Shown here one piece after another: positions 16,844 through 25,934 of a stretch of DNA of 64,000 bases; position 1 is the stretch's first letter; each line of letters begins with the position of its first letter. Source of the stretch: an uncultured beta proteobacterium. GTDB taxonomy: Bacteria > Pseudomonadota > Gammaproteobacteria > Burkholderiales > Burkholderiaceae_C. Location: assembly GCA_903960915.1 (NCBI GenBank), contig CAJCCO010000094.1, forward strand, positions 28,832-92,831. Direction: 5' to 3'. The notes below the pieces were generated by a model that saw only the letters and a list, made by a program, of their open reading frames with translations, did not search any database and was not told the origin of the DNA. The position numbers and the translations under genes are program-made.

Positions 16844-17404
16844 TTAGCGGTTGGTAATCTCAACGCGGCGATTTTTTGACATGGCTGTGTCATCGGTGCC
16901 TTGCGCGGCCGGCTTTTCTTTGCCAAAGCTAACCGCTTCCATTTGGGACTCTGCTACGCCCAGAAGCCCTAGCGCATTGCGAACAGATTCAGCCCGTTTT
17001 TGTCCCAGTGCCAGGTTGTATTCACGCCCGCCAGAATCGTCGGTATGGCCTTCCAGGGAAACCTTGCGGTTTTTGTCGGCCTTGATCAAGCGGGCCTGCG
17101 TTTCAAGGATCGACTGGAACTCTGGCCTGATGATGTAACTGTCGTAGTCAAAGTAGATGATTCGCCCGTTGGCTGCATTGGCGTCGGCAGAGTTGGTCTT
17201 GCCCAGGTCAACAGGCACTACCGTGGTTTTAGCAACAACAGCGGCAGTAATTCCAGAGGGTTGCGGGGTAACAGCAACGCTGGACGCGGACTGGGCTACT
17301 GAGCTACCGGACTTATCTTCAACGGCCACATCGTCAAGTTTGACGGTGGATCCGCACCCCACCAAAATGGTGGCGGAACCCAGAATAGTCCACAAATATT
17401 TCAT
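16844..17404 (-). CDS. pal: Peptidoglycan-associated lipoprotein Pal
   Basis: Outer-membrane lipoprotein of 186 aa. The signal peptide has lipobox LVGC with the modified cysteine at residue 17; a Ser/Val/Thr-rich linker to about 80 follows, then an OmpA-like peptidoglycan-binding domain (IYFDYDSYIIRPEF, LEGHTDDSGGREYNLALG, RAESVRNAL, NRRVEI). It binds TolB and peptidoglycan. It lies 18 bp downstream of tolB. Confidence 0.96.
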   Translation of the reverse strand: MKYLWTILGSATILVGCGSTVKLDDVAVEDKSGSSVAQSASSVAVTPQPSGITAAVVAKTTVVPVDLGKTNSADANAANGRIIYFDYDSYIIRPEFQSILETQARLIKADKNRKVSLEGHTDDSGGREYNLALGQKRAESVRNALGLLGVAESQMEAVSFGKEKPAAQGTDDTAMSKNRRVEITNR

Positions 17405-17422
17405 GCAATCTCTCCAATGTAG

Positions 17423-18718
17423 TTATTTAGAAAAAGGGCCCCAGTCCGGCTCGCGAATGTTGCCATTTTGACCTGTCAACCGCGCTTTGAGTTTACCGTC
17501 CAATGTCGTGGTCATCAGCACTTCTTTCCCCTGAATTTGGGTGGCAAACAACAACAACTTGTTGTTGGGGGAAAAACTGGGACTTTCGTCAGAAGATGTA
17601 TCGGTAATTGGCGTTGTCAGGCCCGTGCTCAGGTCCATCACAAACAATTTGAAGGCGCCGCTCACGCGGGACACATAGGCCAGCCAACGCCCATCGGGGC
17701 TTACCGAAGGCGAAATGTTGTAGTTGCCCGTGAAGGTGACCCGTTCAGCTGGCCCCCCTGAGGCAGGCATTTTGTAAATTTGGGGTGCGCCTCCACGGTC
17801 GCTCACGAAATAGATCAGCCGGCCATCCTGCGAATAGACAGGCTCGGTATCAATGCTGTTGGATTGGGAAAGTCGGCGTGGCTCACCCCCATTGGCGTCA
17901 ATGACAAATAACTGTGAACCCCCGTCGCGGCTCAAGGTTACGGCCAGTGTGCGGCCATCAGGGGACCAGGCGGGCGCACTGTTGGAGCCTTTGTAGTTGG
18001 CGATCAAGCGTCGCTTGCCGGTTGTCAGGTCGTGAACATAAATAACAGGCTTGCGCGACTCCAGCGAGACGTAGGCCAGTTGCGTTCCACCGGGGGACCA
18101 GGCGGGTGAAATGATGGGCTCCATGCTGGACAAGGCCGACTGGGCATTTTCCCCATCCGCATCAGCCACCCACAACTGGAACCGCTGCCCCACTTTGGTG
18201 ACGTATGAAATACGGGTTGAAAACACCCCTTTGTCACCCGTCAATTTTTCGTAAATGTAGTCAGCCGTTCTGTGGGCCGCCATGCGCAGATCGGCTGGTG
18301 CCACCGCAAAGCTCTGTCCGCCCAAGTCCTGCCCGCGCACGACATCCCACAACCTGAATCTGACGTCATAGCGCCCATCGGCTAAACGCGTGACGCTGCC
18401 GCTGACCAGGGAATCGGCGCCTTTTTGTCGCCAGACAGAAACATCAGGCCTGGCGTTTTCATCGGGAAAATGGCCTGATGAATCTATCAGCCTGAACTGA
18501 CCGCTGCGCTCAAGGTCCGCCTGAATGATTTGTCCCAGCTTTTGGGGCGTCGCCTCCTCACCCTTGAAAACGGTGACCGCGAGGGGCAACTGTTTGAGAC
18601 CCACACCTGAAATATCCACCCGAAACTGAGCCAACACAGGCAGCGCAGTCAGCAGCAGTAAACATGTCAAAATTGCGCGAGGCAAACCAAGAAGATGGCG
18701 AAGCAAGGGGTGAGTCAT
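17423..18718 (-). CDS. tolB: Tol-Pal system protein TolB
   Basis: Periplasmic protein of 431 aa. A signal peptide ends near LPVLA|Q (residue 26). The N-terminal alpha/beta domain (FRVDISGVG...VFKGEE) is followed from about 170 by a six-bladed beta-propeller built of SPAWSPGGTQLAYVS, APAWSPDGRTLAVT and SPSVSPDGRWLAYVS type repeats. ATG 18718 gives a normal signal peptide; the longer frame to 18847 does not. It binds Pal and TolA. The usual upstream tolQRA genes are absent. Confidence 0.94.
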   Translation of the reverse strand: MTHPLLRHLLGLPRAILTCLLLLTALPVLAQFRVDISGVGLKQLPLAVTVFKGEEATPQKLGQIIQADLERSGQFRLIDSSGHFPDENARPDVSVWRQKGADSLVSGSVTRLADGRYDVRFRLWDVVRGQDLGGQSFAVAPADLRMAAHRTADYIYEKLTGDKGVFSTRISYVTKVGQRFQLWVADADGENAQSALSSMEPIISPAWSPGGTQLAYVSLESRKPVIYVHDLTTGKRRLIANYKGSNSAPAWSPDGRTLAVTLSRDGGSQLFVIDANGGEPRRLSQSNSIDTEPVYSQDGRLIYFVSDRGGAPQIYKMPASGGPAERVTFTGNYNISPSVSPDGRWLAYVSRVSGAFKLFVMDLSTGLTTPITDTSSDESPSFSPNNKLLLFATQIQGKEVLMTTTLDGKLKARLTGQNGNIREPDWGPFSK

Positions 18719-19014
18719 TTTTAGGTGGCCAAAAATTTGGGAAACATCGATTTTTCTAGGGTGCCAAGCGGAAGGCCAACTCCAGGCCAATCGATCTTTT
18801 GTAACCTGGCGATGGTTTTTCCAATCATTAGCGAGCAATATTACCACCTGCAGGATGTGGATTTTTGCTGGGCCACGTGATCGCTTTACCAGGGGCTACA
18901 GACACTTTTTCATTTGAAAATAAACGTGGGTTGGTGCATGGGTCCTGCCAGGAGCGAGAATTTAATTCGCGGTAATGGCGAAAGTTTTTTATATGAGAAT
19001 TTGATAATAAAAAA
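18719..19014. other. Intergenic divergent region between tolB and the glycosyltransferase cassette
   Basis: 296 bp holding the presumed divergent promoters. The right half is clearly AT-richer than the surroundings (for example around 18985-19014). I see no tolA remnant in any frame, no tRNA and no inverted repeats marking an insertion. Candidate promoter elements are too loose to assign. Confidence 0.5.
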
Positions 19015-19833
19015 ATGATAAGTATCATTACCGCCATTTACAACCAATTACCGGTTAATAAAATATTCTGGGAGTATTTAAATAAAAATACCAGCCAGCC
19101 CTTCGAACTCATCATTATTGACAATGGATCAAATGATGGTAGCTCCGAATTTTTTAAATCTGTTGGCGCTATAGTTATCAATAATAACGCCAACTATTCC
19201 TATCCCTATAGCCAGAACCAGGGCATAAAAACTTCACGCTACGACTGGTTGGCTTTTTTGAATAACGACATTATTGTTTCAAAAAACTGGGACACACAAC
19301 TCATTCGAAGTATGACAAGCCACGGGCTTGATGTCGCCACCGTGTGCGGTATTGAACAGCTGGAAAATTTGGGTGCCACCAAACAAATCAAACGTCGATG
19401 GAAAAGAGTCAAAGGCCTGCTGTCCCTATTTGGGTACGGTGACAAAGCCTTGCGCACCATGCACCGCTGGATGTACGGTGACTGGGAGCAATTTTGCCGA
19501 GAAAGAAACGAGCGATTTGCAGGCGTGGTGAAAGAGGGTTTTGTTGGCAATACGGTCATGATGCGCAGGCAAGCCCTGGATAAGATCGGCCTGTGGGATG
19601 AGCGCATTCAGGCGGCTGATTTTGACCTTTACTTGCGCACCAAAACACGATCGGAGCAGGTAGGTGATATCAAGCCGGTTCATATCTGCATGGACGTATT
19701 CAACCACCATTACATTCGCTTAACCGCCAAAACAAAATACCCGCCCTTTGCCGACAGGGATAATCTAATTCAGCTTGCCGACAAATGGTCTGAAGCAGAT
19801 TTACAAGTCTTATCCAAGCTGCATCAGCCCTGA
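19015..19833 (+). CDS. Family 2 glycosyltransferase
   Basis: GT-A fold glycosyltransferase of 272 aa: MISIITAIYNQ at the start, IIIDNGSNDGS at 33-43, and the metal-binding acidic motif NNDI at 83-86. No transmembrane segment is seen. It probably transfers a sugar to a cell-surface glycan such as LPS core. Base composition, especially in the first 250 bp, is AT-richer than neighbours, and no clear ribosome binding site precedes the ATG. It overlaps msbA by one base (TGATG), so it is coupled to the exporter. Confidence 0.85.
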   Translation: MISIITAIYNQLPVNKIFWEYLNKNTSQPFELIIIDNGSNDGSSEFFKSVGAIVINNNANYSYPYSQNQGIKTSRYDWLAFLNNDIIVSKNWDTQLIRSMTSHGLDVATVCGIEQLENLGATKQIKRRWKRVKGLLSLFGYGDKALRTMHRWMYGDWEQFCRERNERFAGVVKEGFVGNTVMMRRQALDKIGLWDERIQAADFDLYLRTKTRSEQVGDIKPVHICMDVFNHHYIRLTAKTKYPPFADRDNLIQLADKWSEADLQVLSKLHQP

Positions 19834-21590
19834 TGGATTACACGATGAATCCTACCCCCTCTTTTTTTCAACGCCTGCGAAGCATCTGGCCCTTTTTCAA
19901 GTCGGGGCAAAAATACTTGGGCCTGGCATTGGCAACCACGGTAGTTGCCGCATTAACCGAACCCCTTATTCCCGCCTTATTGCAACCCTTGCTGGACAAG
20001 GGCTTCCAGAAAAGTTCGTTTGATTTGTGGATGGTTCCTGCGGCCCTTCTGGGCTTGTTCGGCATTCGGGGCTTGGCGGGGTTTGTGGCGCAATTTGGCC
20101 TGGCCAAGTTCACCAACGCTGGCTTGATGAATTTGCGCCAGGCGATGTTCAAGAAAATTTTGGACGCCAACATGTCACTTTTTGCCAACCAGAGCGCCAG
20201 CACGCTGACCAACACCGTGGTTTACGAGGTTCACAACGGCTCGACCATGCTGGCTAATTCCTGCATGAGCGTGATCAAGGACTCGTTCACCCTGCTGGCC
20301 CTGGTGAGCTATCTGTTGTTCCTGAACTGGAAGTTGACGCTCATCGTCACCTTGATGTTTCCCGCCGTGGCGTATGTCATGCGCATTTTGTCGGCTCGTC
20401 TGTACCGAATTACCAAAAGCAGCCAGACTGCGACTGACGACCTGGCCTATGTGGTGGAAGAAAACGTGCTGGCGCACCGGGATATTCGGCTGCACGCGGC
20501 GCAGGCCAATCAGTACGCCAGGTTTGCCGAACTCAGCGATATGTTGAGGCGCCTGTCTATCAAATCATCTTCTGCTTCGGCGGCCATGACGCCATTGACC
20601 CAAATGTTGGCGGCCCTGGCTTTGTCTACCGTCATTTCCATTGCCTTGGTACAAAGCGAGAACAACAGCAACTCCGTGGGCTCCTTTGTGGCGTTTGTAA
20701 CGGCCATGCTGATGTTGATCGCCCCCATCAAACACCTGTCTGAGGTGTCCAGCCCGATTACCCGTGGACTGGCGGCCATTGAACGCGCCTTGTTGCTCTT
20801 GCAGACCATTCCCAGCGAAACCGGGGGGGACTTTGCCAAACCAAGGGCGCAGGGGCTGATCGAATTCCACAACGTCACCGTCGCGTTCAACAGCGATGCA
20901 CAACCGGCCCTTGACCAACTGTCCCTCACCATCCAGCCTGGAGAAACCGTGGCCTTGGTGGGCGCCTCAGGCGCGGGCAAGACAACCTTGGTTAACCTGT
21001 TACCCCGCTTCATTAACCCGACTTCAGGCACCGTGGCGCTGGACGGCCAGGCGCTTGAGCGTTGGTCCCTGGACGCGTTGCGCCATCAATTTTCTTTTGT
21101 CAGCCAGCATGTGGTGATGCTCAGTGGCAGCGTGGCCAGCAATGTCGCATTGGGCCTGGCGCTTGACCGGACCAAGGTCTTGGACTGCCTGCAAGCGGCC
21201 AATCTGGGTGGCTTCATCCGTGACCTGCCCCAGGGAATAGACACCGAAGTGGGCCATAACGCCCTGCAATTGTCGGGCGGCCAACGCCAGCGCCTGGCCA
21301 TGGCCCGCGCGCTCTACAAAGATGCGCCAGTGCTGGTGCTGGACGAGGCAACGTCTGCGCTGGACGCCGAGTCTGAACGCGCGGTGCAGGAGTCTTTGAG
21401 CCTGCTGATGAAAAACAGAACCACGTTGGTCATTGCCCACCGCCTGTCCACCGTGCAAAACGCCGACCGCATTGTGGTGATGGAAGCGGGCAAAATTGTT
21501 GAAATGGGCAGCCATGCTGAACTGATTCAACACGCTGGAAAATATGCCCACCTGTACCAACTGGGCCTGAGAGACGCCGAACCCGTTTGA
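19833..21590 (+). CDS. msbA: MsbA-type lipid A / lipid-flippase ABC exporter
   Basis: Half-transporter of 585 aa with six expected transmembrane helices in residues 25-320, then the ATPase domain: Walker A GASGAGKT at 377-384, signature LSGGQ at 480-484, Walker B LVLDEA at 501-506. It resembles MsbA (ATP-driven flipping of lipid A-core across the inner membrane). The start may be 19833 or the second ATG at 19845. The flanking glycosyltransferases support an envelope-glycolipid role; export of another lipid-linked substrate is the alternative. Confidence 0.88.
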   Translation: MDYTMNPTPSFFQRLRSIWPFFKSGQKYLGLALATTVVAALTEPLIPALLQPLLDKGFQKSSFDLWMVPAALLGLFGIRGLAGFVAQFGLAKFTNAGLMNLRQAMFKKILDANMSLFANQSASTLTNTVVYEVHNGSTMLANSCMSVIKDSFTLLALVSYLLFLNWKLTLIVTLMFPAVAYVMRILSARLYRITKSSQTATDDLAYVVEENVLAHRDIRLHAAQANQYARFAELSDMLRRLSIKSSSASAAMTPLTQMLAALALSTVISIALVQSENNSNSVGSFVAFVTAMLMLIAPIKHLSEVSSPITRGLAAIERALLLLQTIPSETGGDFAKPRAQGLIEFHNVTVAFNSDAQPALDQLSLTIQPGETVALVGASGAGKTTLVNLLPRFINPTSGTVALDGQALERWSLDALRHQFSFVSQHVVMLSGSVASNVALGLALDRTKVLDCLQAANLGGFIRDLPQGIDTEVGHNALQLSGGQRQRLAMARALYKDAPVLVLDEATSALDAESERAVQESLSLLMKNRTTLVIAHRLSTVQNADRIVVMEAGKIVEMGSHAELIQHAGKYAHLYQLGLRDAEPV

Positions 21591-21686
21591 CCCCCCCAGA
21601 ATGACGCCCTCCCTTTCTGACCTTATATTTTGCTTCTTGCAAAAATTCGCGCTTCAACCCATTTGAGCGACCCAGCTTTCTCCACC

Positions 21687-22556
21687 ATGACCATCTCCAT
21701 TAGCGGCTTCACTTTCATTCGCAACGGCGTCGAGCTGGGTTTTCCGTTTGAAGCGTCCATTCGCTCCTTGCTGCCGTTGGTAGACGAGTTTGTTATTGCC
21801 ATTGGCCAGGGCAACGACCACACGCTGGCACGTGTGCGTGCCATGCACGAACCCAAAATCCGCATCATTGAAACCATCTGGAACGAGCGCATGGCCGAGC
21901 GCGGTTTTGTTTATGCGCAGCAAAAAATGATTGCCCAGTATTCCTGTATTAGCGACTGGGCGTTTTACCTGGAAGGCGATGAGCTGGTGCATGAGGATGA
22001 AATGGCCGCCATCCGTCAGAGTGTGGACAAGCACCATGCCAACCCGAAGGTAGAAGCGCTGGTGTTTGATTACCTGCATTTTTATGGCGCCCCTGACTGG
22101 ATCGCTACCAGCCCGGCCTGGTACCGCCGCGAATGCCGGCTGGTGCGCAACACCATTCGCACCTATGCGCCAGATGGCCAGTTCTGGGTGGCGATGGACC
22201 GCCACAAGCGCGGTCGCACGCTCAATGCAGCCTTGGCCAATGCGCATATTTACCACTACGGCCATGTGCGCAAGCTGCAGTACATGCAGCAAAAGCTGGA
22301 GCAAACCACCAAATACTGGACCAAGGGCGCGCCCAAAGCCGATTACACGCAAATTGATGCGCGGGCTGTGCAGCCTTTTGCCGGCCAACACCCCCGGGTC
22401 ATCCAGCATTGGCTGGAGACTGAGGCGGAGAAAACCTTCACGCCCGATCCGCACCATGTGTTGACCGCTCGGGAAAAAAAGCACCGCTGGTCCATGCGGC
22501 TAGAAAAATTGTTTGGTTGGGACCTGAGCCACAAGCATTACAAGCTGGTGGCCTAA
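21687..22556 (+). CDS. Glycosyltransferase-like protein (GT2-type)
   Basis: Protein of 289 aa beginning MTISISGFTFIRNG, then ASIRSLLPLVDEFVIAIGQGND, the nucleotide-sugar-binding start of GT-A enzymes. WAFYLEGDELVHEDE at about 99-113 fits the metal-binding region. No membrane segment is visible. I choose ATG 21687; a start at 21630 adds a leader without conservation. About 95 bp after msbA, probably the same operon. Acceptor unknown. Confidence 0.75.
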   Translation: MTISISGFTFIRNGVELGFPFEASIRSLLPLVDEFVIAIGQGNDHTLARVRAMHEPKIRIIETIWNERMAERGFVYAQQKMIAQYSCISDWAFYLEGDELVHEDEMAAIRQSVDKHHANPKVEALVFDYLHFYGAPDWIATSPAWYRRECRLVRNTIRTYAPDGQFWVAMDRHKRGRTLNAALANAHIYHYGHVRKLQYMQQKLEQTTKYWTKGAPKADYTQIDARAVQPFAGQHPRVIQHWLETEAEKTFTPDPHHVLTAREKKHRWSMRLEKLFGWDLSHKHYKLVA

Positions 22557-22579
22557 ATTTGCGGGTCGCTTAAAGGTGC

Positions 22580-22602
22580 AGCAGGGCTACTCGCCCCCTG
22601 CT
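22580..22602. terminator. Weak hairpin between convergent genes
   Basis: A 7-bp inverted repeat (AGCAGGG/CCCTGCT) sits between the ends of the glycosyltransferase gene and rng. No T-run follows on either strand, so intrinsic termination is doubtful. Confidence 0.3.
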
Positions 22603-22611
22603 TACCCCACG

Positions 22612-24087
22612 CTACAAAAGCACAATATCGTATTGCTCCTGCCCCATGGCCGCTTCACTTTGCAGCGACACAGGTTTGCCAATGAACTCACTCAAGCCAG
22701 CCAGGTGCTGGCTTTCTTCATCGAGCAAGAGCTCAATCACTTGGGGCGAAGCCACCACCCTGAATTCTCTGGGGTTGAACTGACGCGCTTCACGCAGAAT
22801 TTCACGCAGGATGTCGTAGGCCACACTGCGCGCTGTTTTGGCAATGCCCTTGCCCTCGCACACCGGACAGGGTTCACACAGCATGTGAGCCAGTGATTCA
22901 CGGGTACGTTTGCGCGTCATCTCTACCAGGCCCAACTGGGAAAAACTACCGGCCATGGTCTTCACACGATCGCGCGCCAACTGCTTTTTAAACTCCGCCA
23001 ACACCGAGTCACGGTGGTCCTCGCGCACCATGTCGATGAAGTCGACAATGATGATGCCCCCAAGGTTGCGCAGGCGCAGCTGCCGCGCAATGGCTTGCGA
23101 AGCTTCCAGGTTGGTTTTGAAAATGGTGTCGTCAAAATTGCGCGCACCCACGTAGCCGCCGGTGTTGACGTCAAAGGTCGTCAGGGCCTCGGTCTGGTCC
23201 ACGATCAGGTAGCCGCCCGATTTCAATTCGACGCGCCGCCCCAACGCTTTGGCAATTTCCTCGTCAATGGAATACAGGTCAAAAATGGGACGCTCACCTT
23301 TGTAGTGCTGTAACTTGGCGGCGGTGGCCGGCATGAACTCCAACGCAAAGGTGTGCAGCGCCTCATGCTGCTCGCGCGAATCCACCCGAATGGATTGGGT
23401 GCCCTCGCCCACCAGGTCACGCAAGACGCGTTGCAACAAATTCAAGTCCTGGTGCAGCAAAGACATGACGGGAAGTCTTAAGGAGGCCTCTTTGATGCGC
23501 GCCCAGGCTTTGCGCAAATAGCCAATGTCTTCCGCCAAACTGGCGTCCGAGGCATCTTCGCCATTGGTGCGCAAAATAAAGCCGCCACCTTGCGGGCCGG
23601 CCAGGGTTTGTAGCCTGCTGCGCAGTTCATCGCGCTGCTGCGCCGGTATTTTTTGCGACACGCCCACATGGTCGTCTTGCGGTAAAAAAACCAGCATGCG
23701 CCCGGCAATACTGATCTGGGTCGACAGGCGTGCGCCTTTGGTGCCAATCGGGTCTTTGATGACCTGCACCATCAAGGACTGTCCTTCAAACACTTGCTTT
23801 TCTATCGGAATCTGGGGCTGGGTATTGCGGGCGATGCTGGGGGGTTCACCATCGGGTTGACGGTGCCACACATCCGCCACATGCAAAAACGCAGCGCGCT
23901 CCAGACCAATATCGATAAAGGCGGATTGCATGCCCGGCAGCACCCGGGCCACTTTGCCCAGGTAGACATTGCCGACCAGGCCCCGCTCCAGCGTGCGCTC
24001 CACATGCAACTCTTGCAAGGCGCCGTTTTCGACAATTGCCACCCGCGTTTCCTGGGGTGACCAGTTGATCAGAATGTCTTCTTGCAT
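22612..24087 (-). CDS. rng: Ribonuclease G
   Basis: Cytoplasmic endoribonuclease of 491 aa of the RNase E/G family, acting in 16S rRNA 5' maturation and mRNA decay. It begins MQEDILINWSPQETRVAIVENG, has an S1 domain at about 37-130 (GNVYLGKVARVLPGMQSAFIDIG), the catalytic region TFDVNTGGYVG and the zinc-link CPVCEGKG around 400. It lacks the long C-terminal scaffold of RNase E. Upstream is maf, as in many betaproteobacteria. Confidence 0.95.
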   Translation of the reverse strand: MQEDILINWSPQETRVAIVENGALQELHVERTLERGLVGNVYLGKVARVLPGMQSAFIDIGLERAAFLHVADVWHRQPDGEPPSIARNTQPQIPIEKQVFEGQSLMVQVIKDPIGTKGARLSTQISIAGRMLVFLPQDDHVGVSQKIPAQQRDELRSRLQTLAGPQGGGFILRTNGEDASDASLAEDIGYLRKAWARIKEASLRLPVMSLLHQDLNLLQRVLRDLVGEGTQSIRVDSREQHEALHTFALEFMPATAAKLQHYKGERPIFDLYSIDEEIAKALGRRVELKSGGYLIVDQTEALTTFDVNTGGYVGARNFDDTIFKTNLEASQAIARQLRLRNLGGIIIVDFIDMVREDHRDSVLAEFKKQLARDRVKTMAGSFSQLGLVEMTRKRTRESLAHMLCEPCPVCEGKGIAKTARSVAYDILREILREARQFNPREFRVVASPQVIELLLDEESQHLAGLSEFIGKPVSLQSEAAMGQEQYDIVLL

Positions 24088-24129
24088 GGTGGTGATCGCG
24101 TGTGAGTTCTGAAAGACGTGAAAAAGCGT

Positions 24130-24732
24130 TTAGACCTTGAAGCCCCATGTCCGCAACAACTCGGCGGTTTCATACAAAGGCAGTCCCATGATGCCAGAGT
24201 AGCTGCCACTCAGGTGCGAGATAAACCCTGCGGCTCGCCCCTGCACGGCGTAGGCGCCAGCCTTGCCCATGGGCTCGCCACCAGCCACATAAGCGCGTAG
24301 TTGTTGCGGTGTCAGTGCTGCAAACGTTACGCGAGAGATGGCCAGGGCTTGCGAGCGTTTGCGCGCGGTCCCCAATGCCACCGCCGTCAGCACCCGGTGG
24401 GTTCGACCCGACAGGGCTTGCAAAATATGCAGCGCATCATCGGGGTCTACAGGTTTTCCAAAAATTTGGCGCCCGTAGGCCACGGTCGTGTCCGAGCATA
24501 AAACCGGTGCTGCCGGCAAACCGCGGCGCTTTAGCCGTTGCAGGGCTGCGTCCAGCTTGAGCTGGGTCACGCGCTGCACATAGGCGGTTGGGGCCTCGTT
24601 GGGCAGCACCTGCTCCAGGCTTTCAGCATCTTCCTGCGCATCGGGCAGCAGCAGTTGATGCGGCACGCCCAATTGGTCCAGCAGTTGGCTGCGCCGTGGG
24701 CTTTGGGAGGCGAGGTAAATGAATGGGGCCAT
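24130..24732 (-). CDS. maf: Maf family nucleotide pyrophosphatase (dTTP/UTP type)
   Basis: House-cleaning NTP pyrophosphatase of 200 aa. The signature SQSPRRSQLLDQLG at 8-21 belongs to the YhdE/dTTP-UTP subfamily, and CSDTTVAYGRQIFGKP and GRAAGFISHLSGSYSGIMGLP follow. It is 15 bp downstream of rlmH, in a cotranscribed run toward rng. Confidence 0.92.
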   Translation of the reverse strand: MAPFIYLASQSPRRSQLLDQLGVPHQLLLPDAQEDAESLEQVLPNEAPTAYVQRVTQLKLDAALQRLKRRGLPAAPVLCSDTTVAYGRQIFGKPVDPDDALHILQALSGRTHRVLTAVALGTARKRSQALAISRVTFAALTPQQLRAYVAGGEPMGKAGAYAVQGRAAGFISHLSGSYSGIMGLPLYETAELLRTWGFKV

Positions 24733-24747
24733 AGCAATTACAAAACA

Positions 24748-25212
24748 TCATTCCCGGTGGTAGGGATGGTTGGCGTTGATGGACCAGGCGCGGTACAGCT
24801 GCTCAATCAGCAAGACCCGAACCATGGCGTGGGGCAAGGTCAGGTCTGACAAGCGAATGCGCTCATGCGCCGTTTGTTTGAAACCGGGGTCCAGGCCATC
24901 CGGCCCGCCAATGACCAGGGCGACATCGCCACCCAGCTGCCAACTCTTGAGTTTGTCGGCCAAGGCCATGGTGGTCAGTGTGGTACCGCGTTCATCGAGT
25001 GCGACGATGCGGCAGCCCTTGGGTATGGCCGCTTCAATGCGGCTGCGCTCTGCCGCGTACAAGGTTTCCAGGGTTTTGGAGCTGCGTGGCTCGGTCTTGA
25101 CGGCCTTGAGCTCCACCTTGATCTCAAAGGGAAAGCGCTTGGCGTAATCATCCCAGGCGGTTTGCGCCCAGTCGGGCACGCGTTGGCCCACAGCCACTAT
25201 GAGCAGCTTCAT
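24748..25212 (-). CDS. rlmH: 23S rRNA pseudouridine1915-N3-methyltransferase RlmH
   Basis: SPOUT methyltransferase of 154 aa that uses SAM on the 70S ribosome. The start [32 protein letters not shown] and the C-terminal [18 protein letters not shown] are all diagnostic. The usual partner rsfS is directly upstream (11 bp). Confidence 0.96.
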   Translation of the reverse strand: MKLLIVAVGQRVPDWAQTAWDDYAKRFPFEIKVELKAVKTEPRSSKTLETLYAAERSRIEAAIPKGCRIVALDERGTTLTTMALADKLKSWQLGGDVALVIGGPDGLDPGFKQTAHERIRLSDLTLPHAMVRVLLIEQLYRAWSINANHPYHRE

Positions 25213-25223
25213 GGGCGCAGGGA

Positions 25224-25934
25224 TCAGGATTTACGGGGAGCGGCTTTTTTAGCTGGCGCTTTTTTGGCGACAGTTTTAGCCACCGTCTTCTTGGCTGGGG
25301 CCTTGATCACCACTTTGGTAACTGGCACATCAGCATCCGGCCTGGCCGTTGACTTGCGGGCGGCTGCTGGTTTGGTCGCTGATTTAGCGGCTGGCTTGCG
25401 GGCGGCAGACCTGGCCGCATCTTCGTTCTTTTTAACCTGTGCCTTGGATGGAAAGGCTTCTGCCACGCCAATTTTGGCGGCGTTGGAACGTTTGAGGGTT
25501 GGCAGCGGTTTGGCGGCCACTTTGGTTGCCACCGGTTTGGCCACTTCTTTGACGACAGGCTTGGCCGCGCCAAGTTTGAGGCGAACCGGTTTTTCGCCCC
25601 ACAACTCTTCAAGGTTGTAGTACTGGCGAAAGTTGGGTTGCATGATGTGCACCACGGCCTGGCCACAGTCCACGATCACCCATTCGCCATTGGCCTCGCC
25701 TTCCATGCGGGGCTTGGGAAAGCCAGCTTCACGCACCGCATCACGCACGCTGGCGGCCAAAGCCTTGGTCTGGCGGTTGGAGGTTCCTGAAGCAATGATC
25801 ACGCGCTCAAAAAGGGCTGACAAATGTTCTGTGTCAAAAACCTGTATGTCTTGGGCTTTGACGTCTTCAAGGCCGTCCACAATGGCGCGCTGAAGTTTTT
25901 GGGTGTCTTTTTTGGCAACAGTTTGAGTAGTCAT
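25224..25934 (-). CDS. rsfS: Ribosomal silencing factor RsfS with long basic C-terminal tail
   Basis: RsfS binds ribosomal protein L14 and blocks subunit joining in slow growth. Residues 10-115 are the normal domain ([60 protein letters not shown]). The total of 236 aa is about twice the usual length: residues 125-236 form a Lys/Ala/Pro-rich tail with PAKKA/VAKK repeats like those of H1-like proteins. ATG 25934 shares one base with the nadD stop (TGATG). Confidence 0.92.
   Translation of the reverse strand: MTTQTVAKKDTQKLQRAIVDGLEDVKAQDIQVFDTEHLSALFERVIIASGTSNRQTKALAASVRDAVREAGFPKPRMEGEANGEWVIVDCGQAVVHIMQPNFRQYYNLEELWGEKPVRLKLGAAKPVVKEVAKPVATKVAAKPLPTLKRSNAAKIGVAEAFPSKAQVKKNEDAARSAARKPAAKSATKPAAARKSTARPDADVPVTKVVIKAPAKKTVAKTVAKKAPAKKAAPRKS

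Noticed and set aside
18719..19014. Remnant of tolA or a mobile element upstream of tolB
   Set aside because: No frame shows the TolA Ala/Lys-rich helix or C-terminal domain, and no transposase fragment, inverted repeats or target duplication was seen.
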